Below the pieces are notes generated by a model that was given only the letters and a program-made list of their open reading frames with translations, made no database searches and was not told the DNA's origin. A stretch of 12,115 bases of DNA from Georgenia sp. (GTDB lineage Bacteria > Actinomycetota > Actinomycetes > Actinomycetales > Actinomycetaceae), in NCBI GenBank assembly GCA_027322565.1, contig DAHVRG010000223.1:1-12115 (forward strand). Reading direction: 5' to 3'. Positions 7,200 through 12,115 of this stretch are shown piece after piece (position 1 is the stretch's first letter; each line of letters starts with the position of its first letter). A program made the translations under genes and the position numbers.

Positions 7200-7859
7200 A
7201 TGACCGCACGCCAGGACGTCGCCCAGCTGATCGACCACACCCTGCTCAAGCCGGAGGCCACGGCGGAGCAGGTCTCCAGCCTCGTGGCGGAGGCACGGGA
7301 GCTGGGGGTGCTCGCCGTCTGCGTCTCGCCGTCGCAGCTGCCGCTCGAGGGCACGCAGGGCCTCGTCGTCGCGACGGTCTGCGGGTTCCCGTCCGGTGCG
7401 CACCACAGTGAGGTCAAGGCGGCGGAGGCCGCGCGCGCCGTGCGGGACGGGGCCGCCGAGGTGGACATGGTCATCGACCTCGGCGAGGCTCGGGCCGGGA
7501 ACTGGGCGGCCGTCGAGGCCGACATCGCGGCGGTGCGTGCGGCTGCGCCTGCGCCGGTGGTCCTCAAGGTCATCATCGAGTCCGCGGCGCTCGACGACGA
7601 GCAGATCGTCGCCGCCTGCCGGGCCGCGGAGGCCGCGGGGGCCGACTTCGTCAAGACCTCCACGGGCTTCCACCCGGCGGGCGGGGCGAGCGTCCACGCC
7701 GTCGAGCTCATGGCCCGGACCGTCGGCGGCCGGCTCGGTGTCAAGGCCTCCGGCGGGATCCGGGACGCCGCCGCGGCGCAGGCGATGATCGACGCCGGCG
7801 CCACGCGGCTGGGGCTCTCCGCCTCCGCCGCGGTCCTCGCCGGCTTCGCGGCGTCCTGA
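7200..7859 (+). CDS. deoC: Deoxyribose-phosphate aldolase
   Basis: A 219-residue class I aldolase that cleaves 2-deoxyribose-5-phosphate to glyceraldehyde-3-phosphate and acetaldehyde in the cytosol. Family marks in order: [11 protein letters not shown] (11-21), VCVSPS (40-45), [10 protein letters not shown] (59-68), [10 protein letters not shown] (86-95), LKVIIE (122-127), the Schiff-base lysine in DFVKTSTGF (Lys152) and the second active-site lysine in GVKASGGIR (Lys182). All are present, and the length is normal for a Gram-positive enzyme. It completes deoxynucleoside catabolism begun by deoA; the phosphopentomutase linking them is not in the window. AGGAGGAG just before the ATG supports the start. 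Confidence 0.97.
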   Translation: MTARQDVAQLIDHTLLKPEATAEQVSSLVAEARELGVLAVCVSPSQLPLEGTQGLVVATVCGFPSGAHHSEVKAAEAARAVRDGAAEVDMVIDLGEARAGNWAAVEADIAAVRAAAPAPVVLKVIIESAALDDEQIVAACRAAEAAGADFVKTSTGFHPAGGASVHAVELMARTVGGRLGVKASGGIRDAAAAQAMIDAGATRLGLSASAAVLAGFAAS

Positions 7860-7875
7860 CCGACCTCCTCGCGCA

Positions 7876-7931
7876 GACCGCCCACTTCTCGCCGTCGGGA
7901 AGTGGGCTGTCGGCTGCGAGTGGGGGCGGTC
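7876..7931. repeat. Intergenic REP-like repeat, copy 2 (compound hairpin)
   Basis: Bases 7893-7914 are the exact reverse complement of 4150-4171. The region is internally palindromic at two levels. An inner stem pairs 7880-7888 with 7899-7907. Outer arms GACCGCCCACT (7876-7886) and AGTGGGGGCGGTC (7919-7931) are complementary apart from two extra G residues. Several alternative folds are possible. The element lies between the convergent deoC and methyltransferase genes, overlapping the last bases of the latter. Confidence 0.6.
7880..7907. terminator. Probable bidirectional terminator hairpin between convergent genes
   Basis: GCCCACTTC (7880-7888) pairs perfectly with GAAGTGGGC (7899-7907) around a 10-nt loop. 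It lies about 20 bp after the deoC stop and about 23 bp after the methyltransferase stop. There is no T-tract, common for terminators in high-GC actinobacteria. The terminator role is inferred from position. Confidence 0.5.
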
Positions 7932-8565
7932 AGCTGCGGCGGACGGCGGCGAGCAGGCCCGTGCCGGTGGGCAGCAGCGCGCTCGTGAGCCGCTCGTCGG
8001 CGCGCACGGCCTTGCCCAGCTCGCGCATCGCGACCGTCGACTCGTCCCGCCGGGCCGGGTCCGCCACCCGGTCGTGCCACAGCGTGTTCGTCACGGCGAG
8101 CACGCCCCCGACGCGCAGCATGCGCACCGCCTGCTCGACGTAGTCGGAGACGTCGGACGGCTCGGCGTCGACGAGCACGAGGTCGTAGGCGCCGTCGGCC
8201 ATCCGGGGCAGGACGTCCATCGCCCGGCCCGAGATGAGCCGGGTGCGCGAGGACCTGATGCCCGCGGCGGTGAAGGCCTCCCGTGCGGCCCGCTGGTAGT
8301 CGGTGTCGACGTCGATGGTCGTGAGCACACCGTCGGGCCGCATCCCGCCCAGCAGCCACAGCCCGCTCACCCCCGTCCCCGTCCCGATCTCGACGACGGC
8401 ACGCGCCCCGACGGCAGCGGCGAGCAGCCGAAGCGCCGCCCCGGTACCGGCACCGACCGCAGGGGCGCCGAGCTCCTCGGGGCGGCGGCGTGCGGAGGCG
8501 ATGACGTCGTCCTCCGGGATGAACTCCTCGGTGTACGCCCAGCTGAGGGCCTTCTCGGCAGCGAT
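7930..8565 (-). CDS. O-methyltransferase-like protein (Rv1220c family), apparent AUC start
   Basis: A class I SAM-dependent methyltransferase of 211 residues if translation begins at ATC 8565-8563. The frame is open and family-like from AAEKALSWAYTEEF onward, through the SAM motif VVEIGTGTG (57-65), GVLTTIDVD, SRTRLISGRA, YDLVLVDAEP and VLAVTNTLWHDRV. No in-frame ATG, GTG or TTG exists upstream of the GTG at 8370, which lies inside the SAM motif and would give a truncated 146-residue product. GGGAGG at minus-strand 8578-8573 sits 7 bases before the ATC, so ATC occupies the expected start position. The residues matching the metal/lysine motif (DxDK) and the DN pair of caffeoyl-CoA-type enzymes read DAEP and TN, so the reaction is uncertain. 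Divergence from sigE matches M. tuberculosis Rv1220c-Rv1221. Confidence 0.85.
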   Translation of the reverse strand: MAAEKALSWAYTEEFIPEDDVIASARRRPEELGAPAVGAGTGAALRLLAAAVGARAVVEIGTGTGVSGLWLLGGMRPDGVLTTIDVDTDYQRAAREAFTAAGIRSSRTRLISGRAMDVLPRMADGAYDLVLVDAEPSDVSDYVEQAVRMLRVGGVLAVTNTLWHDRVADPARRDESTVAMRELGKAVRADERLTSALLPTGTGLLAAVRRS

Positions 8566-8648
8566 GGTGGTGCCTCCCGTTGCTCGGCGCCCGTGTACGG
8601 CGTGCGGACTGCCCCTGATCGTAGCGCCACCCGTCCAGGTGACCCTCA

Positions 8649-8654
8649 GGTTCC
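8649..8654 (-). promoter_or_regulatory. Possible SigE-type -35 motif (GGAACC) facing the methyltransferase
   Basis: On the minus strand, GGAACC matches the -35 core GGAAC of ECF sigma factors such as mycobacterial SigE. The expected -10 position 16-17 bases on reads CGGGTG rather than CGTT, so the match is half a promoter only. It lies in the divergent region shared with sigE. Confidence 0.25.
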
Positions 8655-8659
8655 CCTCG

Positions 8660-8665
8660 TATCCT
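8660..8665 (+). promoter_or_regulatory. Putative -10 box (TATCCT) for sigE
   Basis: TATCCT is a good TANNNT match 31 bases before the sigE ATG, predicting a leader of about 25 nt that contains the GAGGAAGG ribosome binding site (8683-8690). A weak GTGACC at 8639-8644 could be the -35, with a short 15-bp spacer. Confidence 0.4.
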
Positions 8666-8696
8666 GGGTGCGGACCCCCACCGAGGAAGGCCCCGC

Positions 8697-9257
8697 ATGA
8701 CCACGCCGGACGAGACCACCTGGACCCCGCCGTCCTGGGAGGAGATCGTGCGCGACCACTCCGCGCGCGTCTACCGGCTCGCCTACCGTCTCACCGGGAA
8801 CAAGGCCGACGCCGAGGACCTCACCCAGGAGACCTTCGTCCGCGTGTTCCGCTCGCTGCACTCCTACCGCCCCGGCTCCTTCGAGGGGTGGCTGCACCGG
8901 ATCACGACCAACCTCTTCCTCGACGGCGCGCGCAAGCGCTCCCGGGTGCGGCTCACCCACCTCGGGGAGCACGCCGAGGAGGTCCCCGCCTCCCACGAGG
9001 AGCACGACCTGCACCGCCGCTACGAGCACGGGCACGTCGACCCGGACATCCAGGCGGCCCTGGACGCCCTGCCGCCCAAGTACCGTGCCGCCGTCGTCCT
9101 CAGCGACGTCGAGGGGCTCTCCTACGAGGAGATCGCCGCGACGCTCGGGATCAAGATGGGCACCGTGCGGTCCAGGATCCACCGGGGCCGGGCGATGCTG
9201 CGGGAGCGGCTCGGGCACCTCCGGCCGGGCACCGTCACCCAGGAGGTGGTCCGGTGA
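8697..9257 (+). CDS. sigE: ECF RNA polymerase sigma factor, SigE type
   Basis: A 186-residue group 4 sigma factor that would direct RNA polymerase to envelope-stress promoters. Region 2 spans about 18-85: [20 protein letters not shown], then [16 protein letters not shown] and [20 protein letters not shown]. Region 4 spans about 118-172: [20 protein letters not shown], then [20 protein letters not shown], the latter a helix-turn-helix. Region 3 is absent, as expected. The linker is acidic and His-rich ([24 protein letters not shown]). GAGGAAGG supports the ATG at 8697. The N terminus is much shorter than in M. tuberculosis SigE (257 residues). The assignment to SigE rests on the neighbours: methyltransferase upstream, anti-sigma, htrA and tatB downstream. 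Control is by the overlapping anti-sigma gene. Confidence 0.94.
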   Translation: MTTPDETTWTPPSWEEIVRDHSARVYRLAYRLTGNKADAEDLTQETFVRVFRSLHSYRPGSFEGWLHRITTNLFLDGARKRSRVRLTHLGEHAEEVPASHEEHDLHRRYEHGHVDPDIQAALDALPPKYRAAVVLSDVEGLSYEEIAATLGIKMGTVRSRIHRGRAMLRERLGHLRPGTVTQEVVR

Positions 9258-10096
9258 GCCACCTCGGTCCACGTGTCACCGCCCTCGTCGACGGGCAGCT
9301 GCCCGCCGACGAGACCGAGGCGCTGCTCGCCCACGCGGCGGCATGTCCGCGCTGTGAGTGGCTCCTCGCGCAGGAGCGCGCCTCCCGGTCGATGCTCAGC
9401 GGCGCCGGTGACGTCCAGCCCGACCCCGAGCTCACCGCCCGGCTCCTCGCCCTGTCGCCCGGCCCCGAGCAGCCCGACCCGCGACGCCGCCGCGGCCTCC
9501 TCGCCGGGGCCGGGGCGGTGGGCTTCGTGGGCGTCGTCGTCGGTGGGCTCGTGGTCGTCGGTGGCGCGGTGGAGCCGCGCACCGACCCGCACGCGATCCT
9601 CGAGGCTGTCAGCGGCGGGGCGGGGGAACGGCCCGCCGAGCTGCCCGCAGGCCTGGGCTCCACCGAGGCGTCCGGTGACATCGTCGCCTGGCTCGCGGAC
9701 GAGGGGTGGAGCGCACCGGAGTCGCTGCCCCACGGCATGCGGGTCGTCGACGTCGAGGTCCACGACACCGAGGCGGGCGAGATCCTCGAGCTCGAGATCG
9801 CCGGGTCGATGGCGCACGTCCGCCTGCTCCAGCAGCGCGGGGTCCTGGCGGACGACGCCGTCGGCGAGGCGCAGACCGAGCTCGCCGGCCGGCACGACGC
9901 GCTGCTCCTGCCCACCGGTGTGCACGACGTCGCGCTGCAGAGCGAGGACTGCGTCGTCGTCGTCCTCGCCGCCCCCGACGACGCCACCTACAGCGACGCG
10001 ATCCTCGCCGCCCTGCCCGCCGGCGACTACGACACGTCGCTGTCCGCGCGCCTGGCCCGCGGCTGGCAGACCGTGACGCAGTGGGCGCGCGGCTGA
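9254..10096 (+). CDS. rseA: Zinc-type membrane anti-sigma factor (RseA-like)
   Basis: A 280-residue protein expected to hold SigE inactive at the membrane. The GTG start overlaps the sigE stop (GTGA), so the two are made together. Residues 3-50 hold the zinc-binding anti-sigma motif HAAACPRC (His27, Cys31, Cys34). RRRRG (77-81) precedes a membrane helix at about 82-104 ([17 protein letters not shown]...); the arginines put the N terminus in the cytosol. The outer part of about 175 residues contains [17 protein letters not shown] and [17 protein letters not shown] with a lone Cys. It resembles no domain I can name and may be a sensor. M. tuberculosis RseA is shorter (154 residues) and, as far as I recall, not membrane-anchored, so stress release may differ here. 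The name is by position and motif. Confidence 0.88.
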   Translation: MSHLGPRVTALVDGQLPADETEALLAHAAACPRCEWLLAQERASRSMLSGAGDVQPDPELTARLLALSPGPEQPDPRRRRGLLAGAGAVGFVGVVVGGLVVVGGAVEPRTDPHAILEAVSGGAGERPAELPAGLGSTEASGDIVAWLADEGWSAPESLPHGMRVVDVEVHDTEAGEILELEIAGSMAHVRLLQQRGVLADDAVGEAQTELAGRHDALLLPTGVHDVALQSEDCVVVVLAAPDDATYSDAILAALPAGDYDTSLSARLARGWQTVTQWARG

Positions 10097-10130
10097 TGCC
10101 CGCACCGAGCCGACGGAGGAGACTGGGCCC

Positions 10131-11687
10131 ATGAACGAACGTCCCGGCGAGCACGAGCCGGCCTACCCGCCTGCGCCGGCGCCCCGCACCGAGCCCTACA
10201 GCCTCGACGAGCCGCGTCCCTACGGCGGCGACGACCCCCGGGCCGAGGACGGTCACCGGCCGTGGGGGGAGCGGCCGACGGGCGCGGGCGAGGACGCATG
10301 GCGCCCGGCGGCCCGCCCCGAGGCAGCCGGTGCGTCGCAGGACGGCGGACCCGCGACCACCACCGGGGACGGGGAGATGCCGTGGTCCTCACCCAGGGGC
10401 GACGGCGCGCCGTCGTCGTCCTACCCGTCGTCGACCCCGCCGCCGGAGTACGTCTCGGGAGGGGGACGCGCCGCGTCGCCGGCGGACGTGCCGTACGCGT
10501 GGCGGGACCCGGCGGCCCGGCCCTGGCAGCCACCGGCGGGTGAGGCCCACCAGCACAGCGTCCTCGCGCCGCCCGCGGGGCGCCGGCGTCGCCCCGGGCG
10601 GAAGGTCGGCCTCGGCGTCGTCGTCCTCCTCGTCCTCGTCGCGCTCCTCGGTGGCCTCGTGCTCGGTGCGCTGGGCGCGCGGGCGCTGTGGCCGGCGGCG
10701 TCGTCGTCGGGCACGCTGCCCGCCGGCGGCTCACAGGTGTCGACGACGCGTCCGCCCGACTCGGTCGCCGGCATCGCGGCCGCCGCACTGGAGAGCACCG
10801 TGTTCATCGAGGTCGTCGGCGGCAACAGCGCCTCGAGCGGCAGCGGGATGGTGCTGCGGGAGGACGGCTATCTGGTGACGAACAACCACGTCATCGCGGC
10901 CGCCGCAGACGGGCAAGGCCGGGTCCTCGTCACCTTCGCCGACGGCGGCCAGGAGGAGGCGGAGATCGTCGGGCGGACCACCGACTACGACCTCGCCGTC
11001 CTCCGGGTCGCGCGCGACGGGCTCACGCCGCTGCCGCTCGCGGACTCCGACGCCGTCGTCGTCGGGGACCCGGTCGTCGCCGTCGGTGCCCCGCTCGGGC
11101 TGGAGGGCACGGTGACGAGCGGGATCATCTCCGCCCTCAACCGGCCCGTCCAGGCGGGCAACTCCGAGGACACCTCCTTCATCAACGCCATCCAGACCGA
11201 CGCGGCGATCAACCCCGGCAACTCCGGGGGACCGCTCATCAACGCCGCCGGCGAGGTCATCGGCATCAACACCGCGATCGCCCAGGCGAGCGGGCAGCCC
11301 ACCGGGAGCATCGGGCTCGGCTTCTCCATCCCCTCGAACCAGGTCCGGCGCACGGCCGAGGAGATCATCGAGACCGGCCGGGCGACCTACCCCGTCATCG
11401 GCGTCGCGCTCGACACCCGCTACCAGGGGGAGGGGGTGCAGGTGCTCGAGGCCGACTCGCCCGACACCCCCGCCGTGACCCCGGACGGCCCCGGCGCCGA
11501 GGCCGGCATCGAGCCCGGCGACATCATCACCCACGTCGACGGGCAGCCCGTGACGACCCCGTCCGAGCTCATCGTCGCCGTCCGGGCCCGCGCGCCGGGC
11601 GACACGGTCGTCCTCACGGTCCGCTCCGGCGGCGGCGGGGAGCGGGAGGTCGAGGTCGTGCTCGACGAGGCCGTCAGCGACGGGTAG
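10131..11687 (+). CDS. htrA: Membrane-anchored HtrA/DegP-like serine protease with PDZ domain
   Basis: A 518-residue envelope quality-control protease of family S1C. Residues 1-157 form a long Pro/Gly/Ser-rich, probably disordered cytoplasmic tail ending in RRRRPGRK. One membrane helix follows at about 160-181 (LGVVVLLVLVALLGGLVLGA). The trypsin-like domain faces outward with a full catalytic triad: His253 in TNNHVIA, Asp287 in TDYDLAVL and Ser365 in NPGNSGGPL. A PDZ domain covers about 435-510 (GAEAGIEPGDIITHVDGQPV). The ATG at 10131 follows GGAGGAG (10115-10121) with 9 bases between. It lies 34 bp after rseA in the same direction, and could degrade misfolded envelope proteins or act in the pathway that releases SigE; the latter is inference. 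Confidence 0.95.
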   Translation: MNERPGEHEPAYPPAPAPRTEPYSLDEPRPYGGDDPRAEDGHRPWGERPTGAGEDAWRPAARPEAAGASQDGGPATTTGDGEMPWSSPRGDGAPSSSYPSSTPPPEYVSGGGRAASPADVPYAWRDPAARPWQPPAGEAHQHSVLAPPAGRRRRPGRKVGLGVVVLLVLVALLGGLVLGALGARALWPAASSSGTLPAGGSQVSTTRPPDSVAGIAAAALESTVFIEVVGGNSASSGSGMVLREDGYLVTNNHVIAAAADGQGRVLVTFADGGQEEAEIVGRTTDYDLAVLRVARDGLTPLPLADSDAVVVGDPVVAVGAPLGLEGTVTSGIISALNRPVQAGNSEDTSFINAIQTDAAINPGNSGGPLINAAGEVIGINTAIAQASGQPTGSIGLGFSIPSNQVRRTAEEIIETGRATYPVIGVALDTRYQGEGVQVLEADSPDTPAVTPDGPGAEAGIEPGDIITHVDGQPVTTPSELIVAVRARAPGDTVVLTVRSGGGGEREVEVVLDEAVSDG

Positions 11688-11696
11688 CCGGCGGCC

Positions 11697-11702
11697 TATC
11701 CT
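11697..11702 (+). promoter_or_regulatory. Putative -10 box (TATCCT) for leaderless tatB transcript
   Basis: TATCCT ends 7 bases before the GTG start of tatB, so transcription would begin at or beside the start codon. The only Shine-Dalgarno-like string (AGGGA, 11703-11707) is just 2 bases from the start, too close to work well. Both facts favour leaderless translation. Confidence 0.42.
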
Positions 11703-11709
11703 AGGGACC

Positions 11710-12027
11710 GTGCCGATCAACGGGTCCGAGCTGGCGGTCATCGCACTGCTGGCGGTCATCCTCATCGGCCCCGAGCGGCTCCCGGAGTACGCCCAGCAGC
11801 TGGCGCGGCTCGTCCGCAACCTGCGCCGCCTGTCCCAGGACGCCTCCGACCGGGTGCGCGCCGAGCTGGGGCCGGAGCTCGACGACCTCGACCTGCGCTC
11901 GCTCGACCCCCGGCAGTACGACCCGCGCCGCATCGTGCGCGACGCGCTGCGGGAGGACCCGGCGCGGCCGACGCCGGCACCGCGCGCCCCGGCGGGCCGC
12001 GCCCCCTTCGACGACGAGGCCACCTAG
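11710..12027 (+). CDS. tatB: Twin-arginine translocase subunit TatB
   Basis: A 105-residue membrane protein of the Tat export system, which binds folded substrates together with TatC. A short N-terminal membrane helix (about 7-20: ELAVIALLAVILIG) is followed by the conserved Gly-Pro hinge in IGPERLPEYAQQLARLVRNL, then an amphipathic helix. The actinobacterial TatB signature ELGPELDDLDLRSLDPRQYD and PRRIVRDALREDP come next, and the Ala/Pro-rich tail ends APFDDEAT. The GTG start at 11710 gives the standard short N terminus. This motif set favours TatB over TatA, as does the position after htrA (as in Rv1224). The stop codon TAG lies inside a CCTAGG next to an insertion-sequence end, but the tail looks native. 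Confidence 0.93.
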   Translation: MPINGSELAVIALLAVILIGPERLPEYAQQLARLVRNLRRLSQDASDRVRAELGPELDDLDLRSLDPRQYDPRRIVRDALREDPARPTPAPRAPAGRAPFDDEAT

Positions 12028-12028
12028 G
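12023..12028. other. Probable insertion-sequence target site (CCTAGG)
   Basis: CCTAGG directly adjoins the TGT that begins the insertion-sequence end at 12029. It fits NCTAGN, the 6-bp target reported to be duplicated by IS481. The matching copy on the far side of the element is outside the window, so duplication is not shown. Confidence 0.55.
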
Positions 12029-12115
12029 TGTACTCGGCCATCAGGTTGGTGACACTCGGCTGAGGGGCGGGAGGCCGCCGAGTGCGCTGTGGCGGCGTTC
12101 AGTGTTGTAGGTGTG
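12029..12115 (-). mobile_element. End of an insertion sequence, probably IS481 family (cut by window edge)
   Basis: The sequence after tatB begins TGTACTCGGCCATCAGG, a TGT-type end, and contains the C-terminal coding part of a transposase running toward tatB. Both the protein motif and the CTAG target fit IS481. The rest of the element and its other terminal repeat lie beyond the window. Confidence 0.7.
12041..12115 (-). CDS. Transposase C terminus (IS481-like), partial
   Basis: Twenty-four codons are visible on the minus strand, open from the window edge to TGA at 12043-12041. They encode HTYNTERRHSALGGLPP followed by LSRVSPT. The YNxxRxHSALGGxPP pattern is the C-terminal hallmark of DDE transposases of the IS481/IS3 group, just after the catalytic Glu region. 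The catalytic residues are outside the window, so activity cannot be judged. Shifted one base back, the same strand encodes VTNLMAEYT and ends at TAG within the CTAG target. I recall TNLMAEYT-like endings in such transposases, so a small frameshift near 12053 is possible. Confidence 0.75.
   Translation of the reverse strand, partial: HTYNTERRHSALGGLPPLSRVSPT

Noticed and set aside
7157..8719. A 520-codon minus-strand frame covering both deoC and the methyltransferase, with a GTG-rich start region
   Set aside because: It runs out of frame with the SAM motif and opposite deoC, and its product has no family resemblance. It cannot supply the missing methyltransferase start because it is in a different frame.
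10731..12023. A 430-codon minus-strand frame opposite htrA and tatB
   Set aside because: Asp/Arg/Gly-rich shadow of two clear genes.
1..12115. CRISPR array, tRNA, rRNA or riboswitch
   Set aside because: No regularly spaced repeats, cloverleaf-like sequence or recognisable aptamer core was seen on either strand.

Overview
The window is about 12 kb of very GC-rich DNA, densely packed with genes. Codons end almost always in G or C, GTG starts are frequent and Shine-Dalgarno sequences are purine-rich. The cassette methyltransferase / sigE / anti-sigma / htrA / tatB has the same order and orientation as Rv1220c-Rv1224 of Mycobacterium tuberculosis. This points to an actinobacterium, most likely one of the Micrococcales (an Intrasporangiaceae-like genome is my guess). 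No gene-free stretch exceeds 300 bases; the longest is the ~130-bp divergent region at 8566-8696.

Region 1 (1-7859, all + strand) is a nucleoside uptake and salvage locus. It starts inside the ATPase gene of a nucleoside-type ABC importer (truncated by the window edge). Two permease genes follow, each joined by a 4-base stop/start overlap. Then come cytidine deaminase (cdd), thymidine phosphorylase (deoA), an uncharacterised protein with a possible papain/C39-like Cys-His layout, a very acidic 71-residue protein, and deoxyribose-phosphate aldolase (deoC). Together these would import nucleosides, deaminate cytidine or deoxycytidine, release pyrimidine bases and channel deoxyribose phosphate into central metabolism. 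The substrate-binding lipoprotein and a phosphopentomutase are not in the window.

Region 2 (7860-12027) is an envelope-stress cassette. An O-methyltransferase-like gene on the - strand converges on deoC across a hairpin-rich repeat, and it appears to lack any ATG/GTG/TTG start. Divergent from it are an ECF sigma factor (SigE type), an overlapping zinc-type anti-sigma factor that here has a membrane anchor and an outer domain, a membrane-anchored HtrA/DegP-like serine protease with a PDZ domain, and TatB.

Region 3 (12029-12115) is the end of an insertion sequence, probably IS481 family. It carries the last codons of its transposase on the - strand. It abuts a CCTAGG sequence that contains the tatB stop codon and fits the NCTAGN target preference known for IS481.

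The main second-look items are the apparent AUC start of the methyltransferase, the IS insertion at the tatB stop codon, a 22-nt exact inverted repeat shared by two intergenic regions, the C39-like open reading frame in the deo operon, and several putative leaderless or very short-leader promoters.
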